Source: Deltaproteobacteria bacterium (GTDB lineage: Bacteria > Desulfobacterota > GWC2-55-46). Taken from it: DNA of 64,000 bases. The notes beneath the pieces were generated by a model. The model made no database searches. It saw only the letters and a list, made by a program, of their open reading frames with translations, and was not told the DNA's origin. The stretch covers positions 172,600 to 236,599 of the forward strand of contig JACRNL010000005.1 in assembly GCA_016234935.1 (NCBI GenBank). Direction: 5' to 3'. A program made the position numbers and the translations under genes. This document shows positions 25,529 to 33,303 of this stretch, piece by piece. Each line of letters begins with the position of its first letter. The first letter of the stretch is position 1.

Positions 25529-25717
25529 CTTACTACTATATATTATTTTAATATTAAAAGATAGTAGCAGTAGTAGGGGGTGTTTATTGTTGATAAAGTT
25601 CCAACTGCTTAAAAAAACTTATTTTTTATATATTTATATCTGTTTATAAAAAGACATGATTTATAAACAGTTCAGGGTAGAAAAAAATCTACCATTAAAA
25701 CGCCCTGCTTATCAACA
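25529..25717 (-). other. chromosomal origin oriC (DnaA boxes, DnaA-trio, AT-rich unwinding element)
   Basis: It lies between dnaA and dnaN. DnaA-like boxes: TTATCAACA (minus, 25588-25596), TTATAAACA (minus, 25641-25649), TTATAAACA (plus, 25661-25669) and TTATCAACA (plus, 25709-25717). Each has one or two changes from TTATCCACA. Read on the minus strand, the box at 25588-25596 is followed by a CCCCC cluster (25576-25580). Next comes CTACTACTGCTACTAT (about 25561-25576), a DnaA-trio array, and then an AT-rich stretch at 25530-25560. Box, GC cluster, trio, AT-rich DNA is the basal unwinding order known in Bacillus subtilis, here with the AT part towards dnaN as in that species. Confidence 0.85.
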
Positions 25718-25734
25718 AAGAACTAACAGGTTTT

Positions 25735-25815
25735 CCCCTTACCTTTTTTTAAAAAAAGTAAGCCCAAAAAATTTTAATTCCTGCTGACGCAGGTTCGTGC
25801 ACAGGCGCTAACGCC
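25735..25815. repeat. A-family element next to oriC
   Basis: A hairpin (CTTACC-T/A tract-AGTAAG, 25738-25762) is followed by CCCAAAAAATTTTAATTCCT and GCTGACGCAGGTTCGTGCAC. It lies between oriC and the dnaA stop and may be its terminator. Confidence 0.7.
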
Positions 25816-25831
25816 ATGCAGGGTAAAGGTA

Positions 25832-27187
25832 TTAGTTAATGCCGAGGTTTTGTTTTAAGGTTTTTATTGAATGCTTCAGTTCTGAATCTTCCTTTAAACC
25901 GGCCTTTATCTTTTTAACGGCATGTATGGCGGTGGAATGGTCTTTTCCGCCAAAGGCCGCGCCTATTTCAGGAAATGAATATTTGCCGAATTCCCTTGCA
26001 AGGAACATCGCCACCTGACGCGGCATCGAGATATTTCTGTGCCGCTTTTCAGACTTGAGGTCGGAAGGCTTAAGGTTGTAAAACACCGAGACCGCCTTCA
26101 TTATATCGTCCATTGCGACGGTTTTTTCAGCCGCGTCTTTAATAATGCTTTTAAGGGCTTCTTTGCTGGTGGAAAGCGAGATCTCCTGTCCGGTAAGGCT
26201 TGCCACGGCAATAACCCTGTTCAGGTTGCCTTCAAGCTCCCGGATGTTTGTCTTGCTGACGGACGCTAAAAAAACGGCCACGTCCTCCGGCAGTTTTATG
26301 CCTTCGAGCGCGGACTTTTTGAGGAGTATCGCTATCTTCGTCTCCATATCCGGCGGTTTGATGTCCGCCACAAGGCCGCCTTCAAACCTGCTCCTCAGCC
26401 TCTCCTCGATGCCTTCGATGTCCTTTAGAAACTTGTCGCTCGTTACGACTATCTGCTTACGCGATTCGTGAAGGGCGTTGAAGGTATGGAAGAACTCTTC
26501 CTGGGTGCGTTCCTTGCCGGCCCAGAACTGGATGTCGTCGATAAGGAGCACGTCGACGTTCCTGAACCTGCCGCGAAAGTCCGCCATCTTCTGATGGCTG
26601 ACATAGTTTATGAATTCGTTCATGAACCGTTCGGAAGTATAGTAGCAGACGCGCGCGGACGGGTTGTTTTCCAAAACCCGGTGGCCGATGGCCTGCAGCA
26701 GATGCGTTTTTCCAAGACCGACGCCGCCGTAGATGAAAAGCGGGTTGTATTTGTCCGCCGGTTTTCCGGCCACAGCCGTGCACGCGGCGTGGGCGAACTT
26801 GTTGTTGTCGCCCACCACGAAGTTTTCAAAGCTATACCTGGGGTTCAGATCCGCCACGGCCTGCGCCTTCAGCGTCTTGGATGCGGCCGCGGAGAGTTCT
26901 TTGCCCGAGGCGCCCTTTGCCCCGCCCTTGACTGCAGGGGGCGCCTCGTCGGTTGTCTTCCATATGATTTCAACGTCTTTTTTGGCAAGCCTGTGCAGGA
27001 CGTCCTGGATGAGCAGGAGATAGTGCTCCTTTACCCATTCCAGGAAAAACCGGTTAGGCACGCTGAGCTCTATGGCCCCGTTATTCTCAGCCGCCTTTAT
27101 GGGCCGGAACCATGTGGCAAAGTGCTGGGGGCTTACATGCCCGGCAACGCTGTCAAGACAGTTATGCCAGAGGGTTTTCATGTCCAC
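25832..27187 (-). CDS. dnaA: chromosomal replication initiator DnaA
   Basis: A 451-residue DnaA. Domain I (MKTLWHNCLDSVAGHVSPQHFATWFRP) is followed by an Ala/Lys-rich linker. The AAA+ domain has Walker A GGVGLGKTHLLQAIGH (about residues 151-166) and Walker B VLLIDDIQFW. Domain IV has RNISMPRQVAMFLAREFGKYSFPEIGAAFGGKDHSTAIHAVKKI, the DnaA-box-binding helix-turn-helix. It melts oriC with ATP. DnaA boxes lie both upstream and downstream of the gene, which suggests self-regulation. Confidence 0.98.
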   Translation of the reverse strand: MDMKTLWHNCLDSVAGHVSPQHFATWFRPIKAAENNGAIELSVPNRFFLEWVKEHYLLLIQDVLHRLAKKDVEIIWKTTDEAPPAVKGGAKGASGKELSAAASKTLKAQAVADLNPRYSFENFVVGDNNKFAHAACTAVAGKPADKYNPLFIYGGVGLGKTHLLQAIGHRVLENNPSARVCYYTSERFMNEFINYVSHQKMADFRGRFRNVDVLLIDDIQFWAGKERTQEEFFHTFNALHESRKQIVVTSDKFLKDIEGIEERLRSRFEGGLVADIKPPDMETKIAILLKKSALEGIKLPEDVAVFLASVSKTNIRELEGNLNRVIAVASLTGQEISLSTSKEALKSIIKDAAEKTVAMDDIMKAVSVFYNLKPSDLKSEKRHRNISMPRQVAMFLAREFGKYSFPEIGAAFGGKDHSTAIHAVKKIKAGLKEDSELKHSIKTLKQNLGIN

Positions 27188-27250
27188 GGGAGCTTCTTTC
27201 AGGTTAAGTGTTTTTAAATATCGGAAAAAGCCGAAGCGTTTAATAAAAAG

Positions 27251-27282
27251 TTGTTCACAGGTTTATGCACAACTGTTGATAA
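27251..27282. promoter_or_regulatory. DnaA boxes upstream of dnaA
   Basis: TTATGCACA (plus, 27263-27271) fits the TTATNCACA consensus exactly. TTATCAACA (minus, 27274-27282) and TTGTTCACA (plus, 27251-27259) are weaker. They lie 64-95 bp before the dnaA start, where they could form a second origin sub-cluster or control dnaA. Confidence 0.72.
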
Positions 27283-27347
27283 TCAGTCAGGGTTCGCGCA
27301 GGCCGTCACTTTAGCAGAGACCGGCGGATTATTCAAGCGTTTTAGTA

Positions 27348-27478
27348 AAGCTTACCTTTTTTTCAAAAAAGGTGCTGCGCACGGCAGAAGCCTGAATGCA
27401 ACCATTCAGCGTTATAATCTTTTGAAGTAAAGTTCTTTGGCCTGCCTTTCTTTCAAGAAAGGCAGGTGCTGCGCTTTG
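27348..27478. repeat. A-family element between dnaA and glutamate dehydrogenase
   Basis: A T/A hairpin (CTTACC-T7-CAAAAAAGGT at 27353-27373) is followed by GCTGCGCACGGCAGAAGCC. A second hairpin (CCTTTCTTTCAAGAAAGG) lies at about 27447-27464. It fills most of the gap 27283-27484. Confidence 0.72.
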
Positions 27479-27484
27479 AGAACA

Positions 27485-28735
27485 TTACGGATAAAGGCCC
27501 CTGACCATGACGGCCTCGGCGACCTTTTTGACCCCCAACACCATGGCGGCGGTGCGCATGTCCACCTTTTTTTCAAGGGAGATGGCAAGGACTTCCTTAA
27601 AAGACCTCGTCATGATGACCTTGAGCTTTTCGTTTATCTCGCTTTCGTTCCAGAAAAACCTCTGTAGATCCTGCACCCATTCGAAGTAGGAGACCACGAC
27701 GCCGCCCGCGTTTGCGAGTATGCCGGGAAGCATGAACACGCCGCTGTCCCTGAACACGGCGTCCGCGTCGTTTGTGACCGGGTTATTCGCCCCTTCGGCC
27801 AGTATTCGCGTCTTTATTCCGTTCACGTTGCCCGCGTGTATCTGTCCTTCTATGGCCGCGGGCACCAGCACGTCGACCGGAACGGCAAGGAGCTCGTCAA
27901 TGGTAAGGTTGTCCGCGCCCTCGAAGTCCCTCAGCATGCCGCGCTCTTTTTTATGCGCCGCGGCCATGTCAACGTCAATGCCGTAGGGGTTGTGGATGGC
28001 GCTTTTGGAGTCCGCCAGGCCGATGACCTTCGCGCCGAGTTCTGAAAATTGCTTTGCCGCGAACAGGCCGACGTTGCCAAAGCCGATGACGCTGACAGTC
28101 AGCCCCTCAACGCGCATATTCAGATGCCTTAAGGCCTCCAGCACCGTAATGACAAGGCCCCCGGAGGTCGCCTTGCGTCTTCCCAGCGACCCGCCGATGC
28201 ACACGGGCTTGCCCGTGACGACGCCGGGCACAGAATAGCCCTTCATCATGGAATAGGTGTCCATCATCCACGCCATTACCTGCTCGTCGGTGTACATGTC
28301 GGGCGCGGGTATGTCCGTCTCCGGGCCTATGAGAACGCTTATTTCATAGGTGTATCTGCGGGTGAGCCGCTCTATCTCGCTCCGGCTCATCCGCGAGGTG
28401 TCGCATTGCACGCCGCCTTTGGCCCCGCCAAACGGGATGTCAACGACCGCGCACTTCCACGTCATCAGCGCCGCCAAGGCCGTTATCTCGTCAAGGTTCA
28501 CCCGCGGATGGTATCTGACGCCGCCTTTTGCGGGCCCCCGCGCGAAATCATACTGTACGCGGTAGCCTTTAAAGAAGTTCACGCTCCCGTCGTCCATCTC
28601 CACCGGAATTGACACGATAAGCGAGCGCCTCGGCGTTCTCAGACGCTCGTAAACCGCGGGCGGAAGGTTTAAGTGCCCGTTGGCGGTCTCCAGCGTCGTC
28701 AATATCTCTTGAAAAAATCCTGTATCCTCGGTCAT
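27485..28735 (-). CDS. gdhA: glutamate dehydrogenase (Glu/Leu/Phe/Val family)
   Basis: A 416-residue dehydrogenase. The catalytic region is GPAKGGVRYHPRVNLDEITALAALMTWKCAVVDIPFGGAKGGV with the substrate and catalytic Lys residues. The nucleotide-binding part is VSVIGFGNVGLFAAKQFSELGAKVIGLADS (G-x-G-N-V-G). EGANNPVTNDAD is also conserved. It interconverts glutamate with 2-oxoglutarate and ammonia. The coenzyme cannot be settled by eye. It lies after glmU on the same strand with an 88 bp gap. Confidence 0.93.
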   Translation of the reverse strand: MTEDTGFFQEILTTLETANGHLNLPPAVYERLRTPRRSLIVSIPVEMDDGSVNFFKGYRVQYDFARGPAKGGVRYHPRVNLDEITALAALMTWKCAVVDIPFGGAKGGVQCDTSRMSRSEIERLTRRYTYEISVLIGPETDIPAPDMYTDEQVMAWMMDTYSMMKGYSVPGVVTGKPVCIGGSLGRRKATSGGLVITVLEALRHLNMRVEGLTVSVIGFGNVGLFAAKQFSELGAKVIGLADSKSAIHNPYGIDVDMAAAHKKERGMLRDFEGADNLTIDELLAVPVDVLVPAAIEGQIHAGNVNGIKTRILAEGANNPVTNDADAVFRDSGVFMLPGILANAGGVVVSYFEWVQDLQRFFWNESEINEKLKVIMTRSFKEVLAISLEKKVDMRTAAMVLGVKKVAEAVMVRGLYP

Positions 28736-28823
28736 GCCGTTATCTCCTCAGGTGAATATAGCGGAAGCTTAATGTTTGAGAGAAATTTTTTTCAGAAAAT
28801 TTTCCCTCAATAATTCATTTCCG

Positions 28824-30200
28824 CTATTTTTTCCTGCGTTTTTTAACCCAGCCCTTGATTATTTTTTCATCGGCCCTTGTGATGACGAGGGCGCCCGGGG
28901 GAACGTCTTTTGTGACGGTGGTGCCCGAGCCTACGTATGCGCCTTTGCCGATTCTGACAGGCGCTACGAGCTGGGAGTCGCTCCCTATGAAGGAGTCGTC
29001 TTCGATGATTGTAACGTGCTTTTTGAAGCCGTCGTAGTTGCAGGTGATGGCGCCGGCGCCGATGTTGACATTGGCGCCGACGACGGCGTCGCCTATGTAG
29101 GAGAGGTGGTTTGCCTTCGTGCCTTTGCCGATGACGGATTTTTTTATCTCGACGAAGTTGCCGATATGGGCGTGGTTTTCAAGGACTGTGCCCGGGCGTA
29201 TCCTCGCGAAAGGCCCGACGGCCGCGCCTTCGCCGATTACGCTTGCGTCAATGACGGACGAGCTTTTTATAACCGAGTTTTTGCCGATATGCGAATTTCT
29301 TATGACCGCGCCCTGTTCGATGACGCAGCCCTGGGCTATGACGGTCTGCCCGCCCAGATGCACCGAGGGGTGGATGATTGCGTCAGGGCCTATCTTTACG
29401 AAGTTTTCAACATAGGCCGTCTCCGGGTGGATGAAGGTAACGCCGGAGAGCATCAGTTCATTGACTATGCGCAGGCGCATGATTGCGGAGGCCTTTGCAA
29501 GCTCGACGCGGTTATTTATGCCCATGGCCTCTTCAGGGTCAAGGAGCGTCAGGGCCTTTACATTCGAGCCGCCTTTTACCGCCAGACGCACGAGGTCGGG
29601 CAGATAATATTCCTTCTGCGCGTTCGCCGAGCCTATCTTTTTAATGTTTGCGAAGAGAAAGCCGGAAGAAATTAGGTATATGCCGGTATTTATTTCCCGT
29701 ATCTTTTTTTGCCCGGAAGAAGCGTCTTTGTCCTCCACCACGCCGATGACCGCGTTATTTTCATCGCGCACTATCCTGCCGTATCCAGCCGGATTGACGG
29801 GCACGGCGGTTATGAGAGACAGGATTTTAGAGCCTTTGCAATGCAGGTTTTTAAGGGCTTTCAGGGTTTCCACCGTGATGAGCGGCACGTCGCCTGACAG
29901 TATCAGGACGCCGCCTTTAAACCCCCTGAGCGCCTTCATGGCGCACATGACGGCGTGGCCGGTGCCGAGCTGCTCTTTTTGTTCGACGAATGTTATTTTT
30001 TCAGAGCGGAATCTTTCAATTACGTCGTCCTTGCTGTGGCCGACGACGACGATGATCTTCTTAACGCCGGCATCTTTCAAGGCCTTAACCGGGTAAGAGA
30101 GCATTGGCAGGCCGGCGCATTCATGGAGGACTTTCGGCATGGCGGACTTCATTCTCGTGCCCTTGCCCGCGGCAAGGATAATCGCGGCGAGGTTTCTCAT
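28824..30200 (-). CDS. glmU: bifunctional GlmU, UDP-GlcNAc synthesis
   Basis: A protein of about 458 residues. The N-terminal uridylyltransferase has LAAGKGTRMKSAMPKVLHECAG and QLGTGHAV. The C-terminal left-handed beta-helix acetyltransferase has hexapeptide repeats (VIAQGCVIEQGAVIRNSHIGKNSVIKSS) and GAGAITCNYDGFKKHVTIIEDDSFIGSDSQLVAPV. It makes UDP-N-acetylglucosamine for peptidoglycan and lipopolysaccharide. The start at ATG 30200 (MRNLAAIILAAGKG) fits the family better than the one at 30227. Neither has a strong ribosome binding site. Confidence 0.96.
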   Translation of the reverse strand: MRNLAAIILAAGKGTRMKSAMPKVLHECAGLPMLSYPVKALKDAGVKKIIVVVGHSKDDVIERFRSEKITFVEQKEQLGTGHAVMCAMKALRGFKGGVLILSGDVPLITVETLKALKNLHCKGSKILSLITAVPVNPAGYGRIVRDENNAVIGVVEDKDASSGQKKIREINTGIYLISSGFLFANIKKIGSANAQKEYYLPDLVRLAVKGGSNVKALTLLDPEEAMGINNRVELAKASAIMRLRIVNELMLSGVTFIHPETAYVENFVKIGPDAIIHPSVHLGGQTVIAQGCVIEQGAVIRNSHIGKNSVIKSSSVIDASVIGEGAAVGPFARIRPGTVLENHAHIGNFVEIKKSVIGKGTKANHLSYIGDAVVGANVNIGAGAITCNYDGFKKHVTIIEDDSFIGSDSQLVAPVRIGKGAYVGSGTTVTKDVPPGALVITRADEKIIKGWVKKRRKK

Positions 30201-30280
30201 AGGTAAAAGATATATAAACAACCTCATTCCGTCAAGGGGTTTTAAATTTTAACGATTTCACATATATGCTTACAACCTCT

Positions 30281-30300
30281 CCTTGAAGGGGTTCAACCCT
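30281..30300. repeat. C-family half unit
   Basis: CCTTGAAGGGGTTCAACCCT, just upstream of the trp promoter and outside any gene. Confidence 0.6.
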
Positions 30301-30318
30301 CCGCAATTTGAAATTTCC

Positions 30319-30347
30319 TTGACTTTAGCGGGCGCAAATTTTATATT
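30319..30347 (+). promoter_or_regulatory. sigma-70 type promoter of the trp operon
   Basis: TTGACT at 30319-30324 and TATATT at 30342-30347 with a 17 bp spacer. The predicted start is near 30354. A small open frame and a strong terminator follow at once, so transcription seems to be controlled before trpE. Confidence 0.75.
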
Positions 30348-30377
30348 GTTTGTATTATGCTGAAAACAGGTTCTTTC

Positions 30378-30443
30378 ATGGCATTGACAATAACCCCCAT
30401 AACATGGCGCGCCGCAGGCGCGGCCGGTGAGGGGTCTGTTTAG
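30378..30443 (+). CDS. candidate trp leader peptide
   Basis: A 21-codon frame (MALTITPITWRAAGAAGEGSV, written to 21 residues at most) between the promoter and an intrinsic terminator. A longer in-frame start is at 30357, but that is only about 3 bases after the predicted transcript start. The single Trp codon is at 30405-30407. Codons after it overlap a segment (30419-30425, CGCGGCC) that can pair with the left arm of the terminator (30475-30481). This geometry is that of an attenuator. One Trp codon is fewer than usual in trp leaders, and no strong ribosome binding site precedes it, so the call is tentative. Confidence 0.45.
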   Translation: MALTITPITWRAAGAAGEGSV

Positions 30444-30471
30444 CTGATATCAAGGGTAGACCATTAACTTC

Positions 30472-30510
30472 AAAGGCCGCGGCGTTTATAAAACGCCGCG
30501 GCCTTTTTTA
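30472..30510 (+). terminator. intrinsic terminator in the trp leader
   Basis: A perfect 16 bp stem (AAAGGCCGCGGCGTTT paired with AAACGCCGCGGCCTTT) with a 3-base loop, followed by a run of T. It lies 125 bp after the promoter and 355 bp before trpE, so it should stop most transcripts unless an alternative fold prevents it. Confidence 0.85.
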
Positions 30511-30526
30511 TTTGTCTTTTCCTGTT

Positions 30527-30857
30527 CCCCTTTTTGAAAAAAAGGAAGCGAATATACTTCGTATCGCGTAGCGTGCCTGTTCTGTGCACGAACCTGCGCA
30601 GCAGGAATTAAAGTTTTTCGGCTACATACGCTGGAGCAAAGCCAAAGGGTTGTATTTTGACTTTAGCCGTGCGCAGCACCTTTTTTTTCAAAAAAGGTAA
30701 GTTGACGATAAAGAGCAGGGTATGATATTCTTGGAGACTTATGGAAAAAGCTAATTATTTTTCTTTTGCATCGCGCATGGCGCCTGCATCCATGCACGAA
30801 CCTGCGTCAGCAGGAATTAAAGTTTTTTGGGCTTACCTTTTTTTCAAAAAAGGTAAG
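30527..30857. repeat. two A-family elements and a 26 bp direct duplication before trpE
   Basis: A first A element covers about 30527-30705, with GCACGAACCTGCGCAGCAGG, CTTTAGCCGTGCGCAGCACC and a terminal hairpin. A second is at 30759-30856. The second is flanked by GGAGACTTATGGAAAAAGCT at 30733-30758 and 30857-30882 (26 bp, one mismatch). The right copy is the real ribosome binding site and start of trpE. The left copy opens a 45-codon frame (30741-30878) through the A element. Confidence 0.8.
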
Positions 30858-30864
30858 GAGACTT

Positions 30865-32349
30865 ATGGAAAAAGCTAAATATCTTCCTTCATTTGAGGTT
30901 TTTAAGGATAAGGCCAGGCAAGGGGCGGCCGTGCCGGTTTTCAGGGACATTCTGGCTGATATGGATACGCCCGTGTCCGCCTTCAGGAAGATAGACAGGG
31001 GCGGCAACGCCTTTTTGCTTGAGAGCGTAGAAGGCGGCGAAAAGTGGGGCAGGTATTCCATACTCGGCGCGAACCCTTCGGCTGTCCTGCGGAGCAAGGG
31101 CCGTAGGATAGAGATAATCGAGGACGGCGTTTCAAGAGAGGAGGAGGGCGACCCGCTTGACGCGCTCAAGAGGCTGACAACGCGCTATAAGACCGCGCCG
31201 ATAGAGGGCGCGCCGCGCTTCAGCGGCGGGGCTATCGGGTATATGGGTTATGACGTCGTAAGGCATATTGAACGGCTGCCGGACAGCGCGCCGAGGGAGC
31301 TTGACGTCTACGACCTTTTTTTCATCTTTACGGATACATTTATAGTTTTTGACAACGTTGAGCACAGGATAAAGGTCATATCCAATGCGTTTATCAATGA
31401 GACATCTGACCTTGAAAATGAATACGCAAAGGCAAAGGGGAAGATAGACGCGCTTATCGAGGTTTTGACGGCTGCAAACGTCCCTTCAAAGACGCAAGGC
31501 AAGGCCGCTGCCGGAACGGATGAGATAAAGTCGAACTTCACAAGGGACGGCTTTTGCAAGGCCGTTGAAAAGGCCAAGGAGTATATCGCCGCAGGGGATA
31601 TCATCCAAACCGTGCTGTCGCAGAGGTTTTCAGCAAAACTTGAGTCAGACCCTTTTGACATTTACAGGGCGTTGAGGGTTGTAAATCCGTCGCCGTATCT
31701 GTTTTTTTTACGGCTTGATGATTTGACCATCGCAGGCTCTTCGCCGGAGCTGCTCGTGCGGGTGGATGGCGACGAGGTGAACGTAAAGCCCATAGCAGGC
31801 ACGAGGAAAAGGGGCAGAGACGCTGAGGAGGACGCCGAGCTTGAGGCGGAGCTTTTAAGAGACCCAAAGGAGAGGGCCGAGCATATAATGCTCGTCGACC
31901 TCGGCAGGAACGACCTGGGCAGAATCTGCGCCGCGGGCACGGTCGAGGTGGATGAGCTTATGAGCGTTGAAAGGTATTCCCATGTGATGCACATAGTTTC
32001 AAACGTCAGGGGCAGGCTCAGGGAGGGCTGTTCCACCTTTGAGGCACTGCGGTCTTGTTTTCCGGCGGGCACCCTTACGGGCGCGCCCAAGATTCGCGCC
32101 ATGCAGATAATAGAAGAGCTTGAGCCGAGCAAAAGGGGCGTATACGGCGGCGCCGTGGGGTATTTCGGCTACTCCGGCAACATGGACATGTGCATCGCCA
32201 TAAGGACGATGGTCATTAAGGACGGCCGCATATACGTGCAGGCCGGCGCCGGTATCGTGGCGGACTCTGTCCCGGAAAAGGAATATGAAGAGACGCAGAA
32301 CAAGGCTATGGGCGTTTTTAAGGCCATAGAGATGGCAAGAGGGCTTTAA
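30865..32349 (+). CDS. trpE: anthranilate synthase component I
   Basis: The start is ATG 30865 (MEKAKYLPSFEVFKDKARQG) with AAGGAG before it. The longer frame to 30766 is repeat sequence. The 494-residue protein has the tryptophan feedback site LLESVEGGEKWGRYSILG and the chorismate-binding core SPELLVRVDGDEVNVKPIAGTRKRG...HIMLVDLGRNDLGR...FPAGTLTGAPKIRAM. It makes anthranilate with TrpG. It is the first structural gene of the operon and is separated from trpG by repeats, not by the usual overlap. Confidence 0.97.
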   Translation: MEKAKYLPSFEVFKDKARQGAAVPVFRDILADMDTPVSAFRKIDRGGNAFLLESVEGGEKWGRYSILGANPSAVLRSKGRRIEIIEDGVSREEEGDPLDALKRLTTRYKTAPIEGAPRFSGGAIGYMGYDVVRHIERLPDSAPRELDVYDLFFIFTDTFIVFDNVEHRIKVISNAFINETSDLENEYAKAKGKIDALIEVLTAANVPSKTQGKAAAGTDEIKSNFTRDGFCKAVEKAKEYIAAGDIIQTVLSQRFSAKLESDPFDIYRALRVVNPSPYLFFLRLDDLTIAGSSPELLVRVDGDEVNVKPIAGTRKRGRDAEEDAELEAELLRDPKERAEHIMLVDLGRNDLGRICAAGTVEVDELMSVERYSHVMHIVSNVRGRLREGCSTFEALRSCFPAGTLTGAPKIRAMQIIEELEPSKRGVYGGAVGYFGYSGNMDMCIAIRTMVIKDGRIYVQAGAGIVADSVPEKEYEETQNKAMGVFKAIEMARGL

Positions 32350-32356
32350 AGTTCGC

Positions 32357-32571
32357 CTCCGCGCAGCGGAATTAAAGCTTTTTGGTCTTACCTTTTTCTC
32401 GAAAAAGGCAAGTGCGAGACTTTAGTCTCGCTGTGTCGTGTTGGCGAGACTAACGCAAAGACAGCGACACTGAAGTGTCGCACTACGGGAACAAGACAAC
32501 GACACTAAGCAGTTGGCTGCATTTGCGCAGGTTCGTGCGCAGCGCCTTTTTTTTCAAAAAAGGCAAGAGGT
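32357..32571. repeat. A element split by a B-type element
   Basis: The left part of an A element with its hairpin (32363-32412) is followed at 32411-32486 by a B-type piece. That piece has hairpin GCGAGACTTTAGTCTCGC and the inverted end GTGTCGCACTACG. The right part of an A element (GCGCAGGTTCGTGCGCAGCG plus hairpin) resumes at about 32522-32571. It fills the whole trpE-trpG gap. Confidence 0.72.
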
Positions 32572-32577
32572 GAATTC

Positions 32578-33159
32578 ATGCTTTTCATGATAGACAATTA
32601 CGATTCCTTTACCTTTAACCTTGTCCAGTATTTCATGGAGCTTGGGACAGAGGTCGTTGTTTACAGGAACGACGCGATTACGGTTAAGGAGATTGAGAAG
32701 CTGCGGCCGGAAAGGCTCGTCATCTCCCCCGGGCCGTGCGACCCGAAAAAGGCCGGGATTTCAGTTGAAGCGATAAAGCACTTTGCCGGAAGGCTGCCCA
32801 TACTCGGCGTGTGCCTGGGCCACCAGTCCATAGGCTATGCCTTCGGGGCGGAGGTCGTAAGGGCGGCAAGGCTCATGCACGGCAAGACCTCGATGGTTTA
32901 TCATGACAACAGGACTATTTTCGAGGGCATAGAAAATCCGTTCGAGGCAAACCGCTACCATTCGCTCATCGTAAGAAAAGAGACGCTGCCGGATTGCCTT
33001 GAGGTCAGCGCGTGGACGGACGCGGACGAGATAATGGGCCTTCGGCACAAGAGCTATCAGATAGAAGGCGTGCAGTTCCACCCGGAGTCCATCCTTACAA
33101 GGGCGGGCAAGGACATTTTAAAAAATTTTTTGAAGATACAAGGTGCTGCGCACGGCTAA
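32578..33159 (+). CDS. trpG: anthranilate synthase component II (glutamine amidotransferase)
   Basis: A 193-residue class I amidotransferase. The nucleophile is Cys79 in [15 protein letters not shown] and the His-Glu pair is H168/E170 in [25 protein letters not shown] is the family start. It supplies ammonia to TrpE and may also serve PabB. The last five residues (GAAHG) and the stop come from the A repeat sequence GGTGCTGCGCACGGCTAA, so the natural end has been altered. RBS AAGAGGTG precedes the ATG. Confidence 0.96.
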   Translation: MLFMIDNYDSFTFNLVQYFMELGTEVVVYRNDAITVKEIEKLRPERLVISPGPCDPKKAGISVEAIKHFAGRLPILGVCLGHQSIGYAFGAEVVRAARLMHGKTSMVYHDNRTIFEGIENPFEANRYHSLIVRKETLPDCLEVSAWTDADEIMGLRHKSYQIEGVQFHPESILTRAGKDILKNFLKIQGAAHG

Positions 33160-33290
33160 AGTCAAAATACAACCCGTTAAGCTTTGCTCACCGCAGGTGC
33201 TGCGCACGGCTAAAGCCAGAATGCAACCCTTTAGAATTAAAGTTTTTTGGGCTTACCTTTTTTTCAAAAAAGGTAAGTTTCAAGAAAGGC
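33141..33290. repeat. A-family segments overlapping the trpG 3' end
   Basis: Two A2 segments (GTGCTGCGCACGGCTAAAGT twice, with GCTTTGCTCACCGCAGGTGC) run from 33141. They are followed by GAATTAAAGTTTTTTGGGCT and the terminal hairpin at 33255-33279, and then a second half-stem TTTCAAGAAAGG. Confidence 0.75.
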
Positions 33291-33303
33291 AGGAGGGGCT
33301 GTT

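Noticed and set aside
28776..29675. 299-codon plus-strand frame
   Set aside because: Entirely antisense to glmU; its repetitive Asp/Gly/Ala composition follows from the glmU hexapeptide repeats.
30440..30510. T-box riboswitch before trpE
   Set aside because: The conserved T-box sequence near the terminator is not present; AAGGGTAGACC is only a faint resemblance.
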